Part shown: positions 36,251 to 48,400 of the stretch, in pieces | Layout of the letters: the number at the start of each line of letters is the position of its first letter | How positions within the stretch are numbered: the stretch's first letter is position 1 | From: Anoplolepis gracilipes | Taxonomy: Eukaryota > Arthropoda > Insecta > Hymenoptera > Formicidae | Reading direction: 5' to 3' | Assembly (NCBI RefSeq): GCF_047496725.1 | Contig: NC_132971.1 | Span: forward strand, 12,095,501-12,159,500 | DNA: 64,000 bases | The notes under the pieces: model-generated | Told to the model about the DNA's origin: nothing | Databases searched by the model: none | Seen by the model: the letters and a program-made list of their open reading frames with translations, nothing else | Program-made: the position numbers and the translations under genes

Positions 36251-36271
36251 CTGATCTGCTTCACTGACGTG

Positions 36272-36302
<31 letters not shown>

Positions 36303-36305
36303 TAT

Positions 36306-36390
36306 AATTTTAGTCTTTTTATAAAATGCTAACAAGCGATCCGCCACATTATCAAGTCGCTTGTTAGCATTTTATAAAAAGACTAAAATT
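36306..36390. repeat. Perfect hairpin with 34-bp arms
   Basis: Arms 36306-36339 and 36357-36390 are exact reverse complements around a 17-base loop. The right arm runs into a second, looser inverted repeat to about 36505 (AGCCAGATTGTAAAAT against ATTTTGTAATCTGGCT), so the whole is probably a nested MITE. Confidence 0.95.
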
Positions 36391-37297
36391 CTTAGCCAGA
36401 TTGTAAAATATTTTAAATCTAACCACGATTTAAAAATATGGCCGCACTTTATAAAACGTCTAGGCATTTTATAAAAAGACAGATTTTGTAATCTGGCTAC
36501 GACATATATATATATATTTCAAGGCATCGCTCTATTGACGATCAATGAATGAATGGTTTTACGGTCAATTTGTACTATTTTCAGATCATCAGGTTATATA
36601 GTTAGTAAGTTAAAGTTACACATAAAGTATGCCTCGAATATGAATATGTGCATTTATTATCGCGCGTCTCCCGCTGGGAAAAGAGGATTATACGTGGCTT
36701 TATATGTTGCGACATGAAAATAAAAATCGCCCAGATAATCTAGTATACAGCGTATAACCTCGGTTAGTATGTATTTATATGACGGCTCTATTAATTTTTG
36801 TTTCTTTGGATATAATGCAAGTATTATGCGGTTTACTAGTGCCTGATAAATCGTATTGTAATGGCAAGTAAATTGGATTCTAAGTGAAGAACACTGATTT
36901 ACTTCCGTTCTCTTCGATTTGGTCTACTAATTCTCTTGGACGCCACGAAACAATTACTCTTGCGCCCCATGGCTATAATTTACTTGGGTCGTGAGTTTTT
37001 AACTTCAATCCAATTTACCCTGCAATCCTCCTATAACCTGTGACTGCACCTACTGTGTGCTGAGAAGACATTATAAAAATTAAAACTTTTGCAAAACTTT
37101 ATAACAAATACTGAAGAAAGTGAAGGAGAGAGGAAGTAACAATACGTATTTTCATAACAATTGCAGAATTTTACAAAATTCTATGCAGTAGACAATTTTG
37201 TACAGTTAGTACATATGATGCTTGCTTTAATATTGCTTTATAATTGTATTTGAAAATATCCATATATGATGCATTTGAACATCTTATCGCTTGTATT

Positions 37298-37299
<2 letters not shown>

Positions 37300-37346
<47 letters not shown>
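37300..37346. repeat. (AT)n microsatellite
   Basis: About 23 uninterrupted AT units. Confidence 0.95.
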
Positions 37347-37348
<2 letters not shown>

Positions 37349-38639
37349 GCTGTCAGGCTGTCTGGTTGTTGAGCATCAATGTCGATGAAACGCATATCCA
37401 TTCGTGTCGAGGAATAACGTTACCCTGTCGCCATGTATGCGCCCTACGGTGCCACGTTGTAGACTATACCCACCATTACTATCGTTGCGGCAATAGCAGC
37501 AGCATAGAAGCATCAGAGACGACCGCGAGTAATCCGATATTACCGAGCCGCTTTTCCTCGTGGAGCTGATATGTCTTCATAGGAAACGTCGTAAGGGTTT
37601 TCAGCCAATAAGGGTTTATTGTTACGAAAAGCGTATTTACCATTGTATTCGCACAACACTCTCGCAGTATTACGTCTACTTTATTTTTGTGTACATTGCT
37701 ATATATGTATGAAGTTATTTTTTATGTCGCAAATTAATATATACATATATAATAATTATTTCTATTATTTATATTCTCTTCTATTTAATTCCTGTACATG
37801 CTTTATTTTCTTCGAGCCAATTTAAAGACATGATTATTTTTGAACATACTATTGCTCCTAAATATATGTCATTTGTTTTTATAAAAATGTTCAATATTGA
37901 AGTTTGCTTAAAAGAGAGATGAAAAAATATTATATTGACTACCGCATGATATTCGATTGATTTTCTTTTTTCATTGCGTTTCGAAACTCCATGCAGTTAT
38001 ATATTTCCACAAGAGTCGCGCACGCATCTCGCTCGAATATTTTTCGACCATGTGTGCACGTGCATGCATGTTTGCTTGCGATGCGGCATGTATCCATCCA
38101 TCGCACATGGGAATAACGTTACTGTTAGGTACAAGTCTGCATACATGTCTTCTCTTCTGGTACGGCTACGCGACCGCATATACGTTATCCATGATAGCTC
38201 GCAGTGGAAAATGTCAGTGGCTCGACCGCCGAATGCAACCGCCTCTACCGATGCCTCAGTAAACACTTCGAGGACATCTGACCAATAGTTCGTAACAGAT
38301 GCACAGACAAATGCTATTGCGTTCGCGATGATGTATCTATATACATTTAGAATATTTTGTAACAGTGACTCGCAGAACAAAACAGCAATATATATTTCTG
38401 TTATTTATAAAAAATACAAGTTATGAAAAAATACTTGAAAACCTAAAACCTGTTTTGTTTTATAAGGAATTTTATATTATTGTAAAATACATAATTATTG
38501 ACGCATAAATCTTATTTTTTTATTCTATGATTATTTCACGCATATTTGACGCTTTTGTGATTAATATTCATTATTATGCTTTTCACAAAGGCGTTTAAAG
38601 TAAAGGATTTATATTCTCTGCTGTAAAAACATTTTTACA

Positions 38640-39720
38640 TCGCTTTTTGTGGCCAAAATGAGACGATTAAAAAATTCTAGATTCAAGATTAGCAGTACGC
38701 GAGAAAATTCCTTGACGATAATTCGCTACGGTTACGCATCAAGATATCGTACCGTCTGCCGTGAAGATTGTGAAGGGGTTAGTGGTGTCAGTGTGGAATA
38801 TCGCGCGGTGAGAGTAATGGGAAATAAAAAAGATGAAGTGGCGGAGAAGGCCGGCTTTGGTGAAATCAAGTTGGAAAGGAAGTAACGCGGGAGCAAGTAG
38901 TAATGTCATAGACCGACTTGAAGACGTTTGCACAGGAAGCCAGACTGGATGGAGGGCGATGGGGAAAAAGAACGAAAGTGAACCATGAGAAGAGGAGAGC
39001 TCAGGGATAGATCGGCAGACAAATAAATAGAATAGAGAAAGATAGACGGAAAAGTAAAGATAGACACGAAGATAGATAGATAGGTGAACGGAAAAAGGGG
39101 AAAAAAATTATCATGAAAGTCGACGGAGGCGAGAAGCACACGGAAAGAGACTCCGCAGAAAGTAAGAGAGACATAAGGCGCGTATGAGCTTTCCTGGAGG
39201 AAACGTCAAAATGTATAGAGAAAGAAAGAGAGAAGAAAAGATGGAGAAACGGAGTAAGTGAAGAGGTGACGAGAGACGGGGAATACGTTGGTGATTGCGT
39301 GAGGAAATAGTAGAGAAGCGAGCAGGAACGGGACAGGGATAAGGGGATCGATGCTCGACTCTCCGTCGGGGGTTGGTGTACCTATATCCTTTTCCTCTGC
39401 TCTTCTGGCCCAGTGGCTTCGAACCGCCACCGACGCCACACGGCCATTTGCCAGCTTCTTCTTGCTCAGATCCGGGACGGTTATTAAAACTCGCGTGACC
39501 TCCTCCTCCCCCCCCCTATCCTCCCTGAATCCCCCGTCACCAGCTGCAGAGGGAAGGAAGAGGGCGAGGAAGAAGGCTGAAGTTTTCCCTACTTCCGATT
39601 CTTTGCCGGAATTTAATTAAGGCCGCGACAAGGAGCGCAACGTCGTTTCGAAGATCGGCTGGTTCGTCGCCTTTATAATATCGTGCTTATATTACCCGAC
39701 ACTGCCGCGTTATCACGAAC
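38640..39720. other. Purine-rich and GC-rich intronic island
   Basis: About 38930-39350 is strongly purine-rich on the plus strand (AGATAGA-type units); about 39350-39720 is GC-rich. No supported exon. Confidence 0.35.
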
Positions 39721-40492
39721 CGATTAATGCCCGAGGAAGTAATACGTCGTTCGCGTGCAAGAACACCGCATTGTCGTACGATGCGCCGGTACCACCTTCT
39801 TGTGTTTGCACTCGAGTCACGTAGCTCGAGAATTCTCGTGGCTGCTGATAGTCGCTTGTCCAAGAAATAGACGTAGCATATGCTGGAATGCATAATATCT
39901 CATTTCTTCGCAAAGTATAACTTGCACTTTGAAATCTTATCATGTATTCGCGTATGGTGCTTATTATTTTATTAAAAATTAACTAAAGGAAATAAATTAA
40001 AATCTTAAAAACAAACAATTTGAGAAATAAGAACTTTTGTGTTCGCTTTTTATCGTAAATACGTGCACATAAAAAGGATTCAACTATTTGCAACTTGATT
40101 GATCTTGAAAACAGACTCTAATATACAATAGCTATGCTGATTGACGATAGATCGCAGTCTGTATATCTGAAATCTTCTAATTACTTAAAATCGAGTTTAA
40201 GTGGACCGTACCATTTGACATCTAAAGTTACATATGTATGTTTGAGATTTTAATTTATTTCATTCAATTTCTTTTTAATAAAATAATGAGTATAAAAACA
40301 ATGTATTTTTTTTACTTAATTTATTGAAAATTTTGATGAGAAAACAGTTCTTTATTCTCCGTAACTCAAGCGGACTCGTGATCGCTGTTGTATCCCGAGA
40401 AGCGACTATTATGCATAGACGACGGGAATGATTTTCCGACTCTCGTGACTCGACCGATGTGCAAGAATCTGCATTCAAGTTAAGACGAGAGC

Positions 40493-40493
<1 letters not shown>

Positions 40494-40525
<32 letters not shown>
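40494..40525. repeat. (GA)n microsatellite
   Basis: GA tract at the edge of a GC-rich island that extends to about 41040. Confidence 0.9.
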
Positions 40526-40527
<2 letters not shown>

Positions 40528-42018
40528 TATGAAAGCAGAAATAAACGGGAAACGGGAAGTGCAGCGAGGAAAGAGATTCACGCGTGCCCCTTTTGAGAGG
40601 CCGGCATGCTTCATGTTGAAGAACATCCCAAAAGCTGGCGTCCCAGTCGTAATTTTCTCGCTTTGGTGACTCTGTTATGAGTTATCCGGCGGGTTGGCGC
40701 AGAACGACCGAAATCCCGCTTGGCAGACCGCTGTGGTTTGGGAACATGACGGGGATACGCTCTATCCTCCCTTAGAGCGGAAAGTGGGGCCCTTATGGAC
40801 CGCATTACTGTTCCACGTGCGATATTCGTATTTACACGCCATACGTCAGGATGTCCAAAGTAGCTCGCGATACACGTTTCTGTGGAAGGTCTCGAAACAC
40901 GAGATCGAGCCGTCACGCAGGCTTAACGTCCGCGCGCGCACATGCCGTTACCCGAGGGGTCCGCAAATATTTATCAGTACACACGATTTCGGTTTTCCGA
41001 TCTCGAACCCTGCGAGATATTCGATGTTAGATGGATAAAAGCGGAGAGAAATGCGGCATCTAAAGGATGACTTTCAAAAGTATACAGGCGTATCATAGCA
41101 TTAACAACAACCGTAAGGAACTAACTATAATTATATAAGAGACTGTTATAATTCTATAATAAGATTTTTCACGCAGTAATATACATATATTTTGAATACA
41201 TATACAATATCATCACGTTGATATGTCGTGATAATGAATGAGACAATGAATAGATCTCCAATATAAAAATTAGAACTATTACTTATTCTACGTTTATCGC
41301 ATATGAAATATGCGAAATATTATGGAAATATTTTATTAAGAAATAACAACAAGGAACACAATGATAAATATATAATTTCACAACGACGAAAGGCTCATGT
41401 GGGTTGATATTAGTACCATAATGAGTATTGCCACATTGTTTCTGCCAGCCGAGTGGTATTTACTGTAAGTGCCTCTCTCTCGCGGGGAGAACGAGCATTC
41501 TTGTAATAGTGGCAGAATTTGGCGTAGCGCATAAGCTTTTATCGTAAAGCTGCGAACGGGATAGAGAGTGAGCAGTATCCGTCCGGTGGCCTTTAATGGC
41601 GGAGATTATCTAAGATAGTAGATATCGCGCGGAGAGTAAATTCCACGGATGGCCAAGACTCTACACGGCCGGAGGATATTTCCTACGATATTTTATCGCC
41701 CACCGTGCGTGATACGACGGCCCATTAATCCTGTTCTTGTTTCTGGACTCCCTTCTCTGTCTCCCTTCTCTTTCTTCTTCCTTCCCACATCATCTCTCTT
41801 TCCTCGTCGCGTTCGGTGGATCGCCTTCCTCTCTTCTTTGCTCTCTCCATGACTGTCCTCAGTCGGAAAGATGATAGCAGGGCCGTGGAAACAGTTTGTT
41901 ACGCGGCACCAAAAAGGCGCGATGTAAGAGGAATAGAGCGAGAGAGAGAAAGAGAAGCAAGAAGAAAAAGTGAGAGAGAGAGGCTTGTGCTTTTCGGGAC
42001 GGTTAATATTTTTAAGAA

Positions 42019-42023
<5 letters not shown>

Positions 42024-42059
<36 letters not shown>
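42024..42059. repeat. (CT)n microsatellite
   Basis: Uninterrupted CT units. A GA-rich stretch lies just before it at about 41938-41980, so the two could pair as a hairpin. Confidence 0.9.
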
Positions 42060-42061
<2 letters not shown>

Positions 42062-42666
42062 TTTCGTAGTAAAGTAAACTCGAGACTGAAACGCTCTCTG
42101 AATCATCCGAGACAACTTTATTTGCGACCGTCACACCAGCTTCAGCGATTATATACATCGTCTTTTCGTATCTCGATATACTATATATACATATAAAAAG
42201 CTGCATCATAAATGTCATTCGCAAGTTTTCGATCGAACGCCTGTGAAAAATATATCGAACGCGGCTATATATGCACACATTCCGTCTGGAAATTGACATT
42301 ACACTTTTATGCAACGCCGTTTGAAAAAGTCGCACGGGCATCTTGAAGCCAGTACTTTGGTACCCACCATTGGGACTTTGCATATTGTTACCACAAATTC
42401 TCAGTCGCAGCGTGGCACGTTCTACATATTGTTTCCACAAATTCCGACACAGGTCCGACCAGAGATCCCAGACGGACTATATTTCCGGTCCGGAAAGAGT
42501 ACCCAAAAGTACGTTAAACAAGAATAATACTGGCGCATTCAAGATCAAGCGGTTATAAAGTACAAAAAATTAATTCTTATTCCGTACTACTGGTGGATTA
42601 TTTTTGTCAGTCTATTTTTTAATAGTATTTCAATTTCTCAAAAATGTATGATCGTACGATAATATA

Positions 42667-43248
42667 GAGTAAACTCGGATAAGATGGCCATAGTTTTTTA
42701 AAATGCAAAAAACATACTTTTATTTTTGTTATTTTTTAATAGTGTTTGACATATTATCTTTACTGAAGCTTAAATTACGTAATATTATCGAAATTGAAAG
42801 GAAAATTTAATAGAAATTTTATATTATCAAAATAGTACGACATAAGCATTGGCCATTTTATCCAACTTTTAAGGGAAAGATGACCATAGTGAAAGATTGC
42901 TATAATATTTATAAAACAATAGTGAAAACGAAAATAAAAATTATAGGTCATGTAACAATTTACATATCTTTATAATATGTCTAACGTCGATTACGATAGC
43001 TTAACTGTAATTTATTCGACGTTATAACAGTTTTTAGTGGACACATGAAAAAATTTGCAAGTAGTCAAAAGTAAAAATATGATATAAGCTTCACAATATC
43101 GTTATTTCGAATAATGTATGCACATAAACTATAGTAAATATCGATTATCTTTGATAATGACTAAAAAAGCGCACTATGTAACGATTATTGAAAAAATTAC
43201 AGCCTATGACCATCTTTTCCGTATGGCCATCATACCCTAGTTTACCCT
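42667..43248. mobile_element. TA-flanked non-autonomous DNA transposon, copy 1 (582 bp)
   Basis: Begins GAGTAAACTCGGATAAGATG and ends CCTAGTTTACCC, flanked on both sides by TA, as expected of Tc1/mariner-type insertion. Over most of its length it matches the copy at 55859-56442, apart from scattered substitutions and small indels. No long ORF. Confidence 0.9.
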
Positions 43249-43498
43249 ATTTAAAAACAAATTATTTTTTTCAAATTTATTATTTTAGTTTTATTTAAAA
43301 GGTTGTCGAGAAGGTATATAAATTTAGATTTTTTTAAATACTTTTACCCATTTATAAACGCGTTCTAAATTCTTTGTATAGTTTGAGAGTGGCAAAAATA
43401 ACAGTACAAAGTAAGGATTAAATAACACTTCAGTAACTCGGAGATGGGTGAGCGAAGAGAGACCTTAGGTTTCGCGACCATTGCCGGTATGTAATGCG

Positions 43499-43670
43499 TG
43501 CGAGCTGTTTCGCATTTTGCGTTTTACGTATGTAATGGAAGGTTAACTCGCGAGTTACAAGCACAGCAAAGTTGACTCCGGTTTTGCCTTTAGCGGCGGA
43601 TTAGTGCGGCTTCGCTAGGATTCACGGCGGCGCTTAATCATTTTCATTGCCCTCGGTATGCTGCCATCTC
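43499..43670 (+). repeat. GC-rich duplicated segment, copy 1
   Basis: Shares GTTAACTCGCGAGTTAC, TTTTGCCTTT and CGCTTAATCATTTTCATTG, in the same order and spacing, with 44349-44517. Confidence 0.8.
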
Positions 43671-44348
43671 GAGAACGCGAGGAGGATGAGGCGTTGGGCG
43701 GTGGGATTGGGTTTGAAGAGGGAAGCCGAAACTCTCAACGGCCGTCTGTCGCTGCTGCGTCGTCTACAGACGACGTAGGGAGTATTTCTGCAATCGAATT
43801 ATCACATAGATGCTGGAAAAACGGCATAAACTTTTAACCGGTATGCAGCTCAGAAAATTTCCTCCAGAGCTTTTCTCTTCTTTCTTTATGAACTATTCTT
43901 CTCGTGGAATACAGTGAAATCCTAATATTTTGTATTAAATATATATCTTTCGTATAATCTTTATTATATCGAGAGAAAAAGTAAAATGCTTTTCTTCTTT
44001 TTTTTCTTCTTTTGCATTAAAATAGCTTTTTTATATTAAAAATGAAATGCTATACACGATCAAGCAAGAAAATTATAGCAATTGTTACTCAAAGTTTAAA
44101 TTGTATTCCTATATTATGTGGACATAAGAGAGATTATGTAATATTAATAACTCGTTATATACATTGATTGTACAAAATCAAATAATCAAAAATTCTATTG
44201 CGCTATAATAAAGAGTGACATGTACATGTATATGTTGAAAAATTTCGTATTAACCATCATTTTCATCTCTCGAAAGACATTGCAAACGCAAAAAGACTCA
44301 ACTATTTTTGCGGGATACCAGTAATAAGCGGGCACGTTTCAGCTACCT

Positions 44349-44517
44349 CTCGTGCTGTTTCGTGCGCGCGGTGGCGAGTTAACTCGCGAGTTAACTCGCG
44401 AGTTACAGCACCGCTGGTGTCTCTGATTTTGCCTTTGGCGCCGGATTAGAGCGGCTTTGCTGGGATTCAGGGTGGCGCTTAATCATTTTCATTGCTCTTG
44501 GTACATTGCCGTTCCAA
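44349..44517 (+). repeat. GC-rich duplicated segment, copy 2
   Basis: Direct-orientation copy of 43499-43670. Here the palindrome TTAACTCGCGAGTTAA is present with an extra ACTCGCGAGT unit. Confidence 0.8.
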
Positions 44518-45870
44518 GAGGTGGGTGAGCGAGATGGTGAGACGAGGATTTCAGGGAAAGATAGGAGGCGAGATGGTGAAATTTAGTCTTAGTTCTAAGC
44601 CCTGTGGTAGGAGAGAAACGCGAACAGGGGTAGCTCATATTCTATTACGAGAAAAATAGCTCGAAAGAGTCGAGTGGAGAGTCGAGAAGAGTCCGGCTGA
44701 GAGTAAGCGTTGATTCTTCTTGGAGTCGATGTGCTCTTTTACATTTGTATGCGCATCGTTCTATGGCATTTGAGTTGGGAGCATGTGCATCGAGGTGTAA
44801 CCAGGCATCGTTAGGACGTTTGTCGGGCATAAAATTGCGTCGTGATATTTAAAGAGCGGTAATGCACGTCGGAATAAAATACAAGTGCCGCAAGAAATAT
44901 GTATCCGACGCGCTCTTTATAGCGATATATGACCCGGGCTTTGCCTGGGGTCGCATAAGGAGTAAAAAGACACAACTTTGCCGCAGTTTGAAATTGTATT
45001 CGAAAAATAAGTCACCGCGACAACAAACTAAGCTTGAGCATCGAATGATTTTCAGACGGCACAAATTTGGCAGATATTATCAGATATCTTGAAGTAGAGA
45101 GTTTAAAGTACAAAAACAGGCCAGTGAGCATTTCGAAACATTATTCCACTTGGTAGATAATAGTGATGTAGGTCACTAATTTTAAATTATATATAGCACA
45201 CAAGTGCTGCAAGGAGTTGAAAATGCTCCAACATTTACGTCGCTGCAAGAGTAAAAGTGTTAACGCAAATTGATATTGATTCTTCGATTTTAGCATTAAA
45301 ATGTTTTCCGCATTATTTGTTTCGAAATATATCAAAATTTATTGCTTATAGTTTAATTTATTGTTAGAAAATTGGAACGCATAGTGACGTTAGTTTGCCA
45401 TACAAAAGTAAAATATGGTAAAAAAATTAATTGTTCTCTTTTTTATATTAAATTGTTTTCAGATTTAACTGCCTCTACAATACATATATCGCTCCTGAAT
45501 TTAATGTTCGCAAAATAAATTTTTGATTATTTTTTAAACTTGTATCACGCATTATATCAAGCAATAAATGTTATAGTATTATGTACAGATATATTGAGCA
45601 AATTAATTCAAAAAATATTTTAATATTAAAATCAGTGGAGAGAAAATACACACAATTAATTATTTTAACATTTTTTACTTTTATACAAACTAGAGAATAT
45701 GCCTACATTTTCAAATTTTTTTTTATTAAATAAGCAATAAATTCAGTATTGATATACATATGTTAGGAGCAATTTAAAAAAAATATAATTAATTAACATA
45801 GTTCACTCTTGTATTGATAGAAGCGTTAATTAGCACTTTATGGGATATATTCAAATTTGAAAAACGGATA

Positions 45871-45873
<3 letters not shown>

Positions 45874-45942
<69 letters not shown>
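45874..45942. repeat. Compound (TA)n(GA)n microsatellite
   Basis: TA units to 45920, then GA units to 45942, ending 26 bp before a mariner-like fold-back element. Confidence 0.95.
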
Positions 45943-45943
<1 letters not shown>

Positions 45944-45968
45944 ATTTTAATACTATATATAATATATA

Positions 45969-46739
45969 CAGTCATGACCAAAAGTATTAGGCGCCTTTAA
46001 ATTTTCCGTATTTCTTATTTTGTTAGTATATAAATACTGAAAAGATTAAAATAATTTTAGAAACTATTGATAGTATGTAAAAGCTGAAATTTTAAGCTTT
46101 AAAATGTCTTCTTAATTTTTCGTCTGCAATAATTTTTCGCCGAGTATCGACAACGTGTCTGAAAACCATAGATTTAGTTTCAAAATTATGTATCTCGGCC
46201 AAAAAAAAAATTGTAGGAAAGTTTAAAAAAAAACATTTTGTAGGCAAAACAATGTTTTTTTTTTTAAGTACAAAACAAGGAAAATACAAAATATTTTTAA
46301 TGTAATGCATTAAAGTTGCTATCGGTAATTTTAAAAATGTTTGTACCTTCTTTATTCTGTACTTTAAGAAACAACATTTTGTTTTGTTTTTTAAAATTAT
46401 GTATTTTTGACATTCGGCAGCTTGATAAAAATTTCTCTCGAAAAATTTAAACCAAGTTCTGCAAACTACAACAGTTTGCCTACAAAATGGTTTTTCAAAA
46501 CTTTTTTACGATTTTTTGGCCGAGTTTATATGTGTTTGAAACTAAATCTGTATTTTTCAGAAATGTCGTCAGTACTTGACAAAAGAATCATCAAAAAAAT
46601 TAAAAAAGCATCTTGAAGCTTGAAATTTTAGCTTAAACGTAATGTCGATAGTTTTTTAAAATTTTTTAATCTTTTTAGTACTTATACATTAAGCGATTCG
46701 AAAAAAATTAAGGATGTTTAATACTTTTGAGCATTGCTG
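45969..46739. mobile_element. Mariner-like fold-back element (771 bp)
   Basis: Starts CAGTCATGACCAAAAGTATT and ends AATACTTTTGAGCATTGCTG, flanked by TA on both sides. The two halves are imperfect inverted copies over most of the element (for example TCGGCCAAAAAA against its reverse complement near 46516), so it is a fold-back derivative without a transposase. Confidence 0.88.
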
Positions 46740-46741
46740 TA

Positions 46742-48400
46742 GTTATAACATTTTAATATTTTTTAAAAATATTTATAACCTTTTTGATTATTTATACAAG
46801 AATTGTTTTATTATTTAAAATACATATATGTATCTTTTTTAAAACAAAATTTGTTTTATAATTTATTTCATTAAATATATTTATTTTAAGAAAAACAAAT
46901 AAAAATAAATTTAATTATGCTTAATAATTGTTTTTTGAAATGTTAATTATCTTATGTAAATTTATATAATTTTTTTTATTTATATAAACATGTTTGTATC
47001 TTTATATATAAATTAAAGCTTGCAGCACATAGTCTGCAACATATGATTTTTCATACTAGATCACATGCGAGACATTTTGCTAGCAGTCATACTGACTATG
47101 CAACTTGAAATATTGTATGCTGCATTCTGCTATGCGTGCTACGTATTGGTTTTGGATAATAAGTCTGGTACTATTTTTCTCTGCGTGTTTTACTGCTAGA
47201 TGACTGCAATAATATTTAATCACACATGATCATTATTCCTTATTATAAAAAAAAAGAATTCATAAAGCTTCTCGTAGGTCAAAATTAGGTACCCAACTTC
47301 TTTTTAATTTATTGTGACAATATTTTATTATTTTATTTTTAATAAAATAAATTTTATTAAATAATTTTGTAATAATGTGGATTCTTGATTGCATACAGAG
47401 TTATTTTTGTATGCATCAATCAAAACTTCTACAGCTTCCTTTGTTCATGTAACTATATTAATTTTTTTTTATTAATAAAAACAATATTAAATTTAAGAAA
47501 CATACAAGAGTATTTCGCGTGTCAAAGGTAGATAATAGATTTATATAAACAATAAATAAATTTTTATATCTTTACTTCTTTTTAAAAAACTGTTGAAAGA
47601 TTTTAATCCGTTTTATGAAATATCCCAACTTGCAAGGTAGTTTAACGAGTGAAACTAATAGCACTCTCATGATTGGAACATGCAAAGCTAAACAGTGCAC
47701 AATGAATCAATATTAACAAAACCAATACGAAAAATAGTACCGTGTGTTGCAGGTTTGACATTGTATTTTATAATTTGCTGTTGCATGTAGCGATGAATGT
47801 TAAATTCTCTTTTATCTTAATTTCAAGGATTTGTAAAATATCACAATTATTAAAATATGTAAAAAATTATATAAATTTACAATAATTCAACGCTTCAATA
47901 TTTTTCGCATTATTTATTTTTATAAAAAGATTATTTAAAAAGATATTTACAAAATGTTTTATCCACAAAATGAAATGCACACCAAAAATTTCTGGAAAAA
48001 TTAAATATATATATTTGATAAAAAGTTTTAAACTTTTTTATTTCAAGTAATAGCTTTTTAAATGAAAATTTAGAACCAATGGTTTTGTTTAAATAATCAG
48101 TTATTAGTGATTTATGCATTTTAAAATTGTCTCTATATGTTACAGCTTTTTATGAAAAATTAAATTCTCTCTCTGAGTGTTTAATATAATTGTACTATTG
48201 TTTAAAGTATTATTGTTGTTAATTATTTTTACGATGTTGAGAGTCGTGACATTTGTTTTATCTGTCCTTTTAATGACTACGTTCACAAACACATAGAAGG
48301 TTTTTAGTTCATATGATCGTAACAGCTCCAAGCATCAGCCGTTAAGAAATTTCCGGGGAAAACGGCGACCCAAAACTTCATCTAATACGAATTCATACGC
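46742..48400. other. AT-rich stretch with no gene seen
   Basis: Long A/T-rich sequence with no supported exon and no clear repeat boundary. Confidence 0.6.

Noticed and set aside
35744..36254. Minus-strand 163-residue frame in a GC-rich island.
   Set aside because: It overlaps a plus-strand frame, lacks recognisable domains and has no supporting splice pattern; stop codons are simply rare in GC-rich DNA.
41693..42440. Overlapping open frames of 126-142 residues on both strands.
   Set aside because: They run through the GA/CT microsatellites and have low-complexity products.
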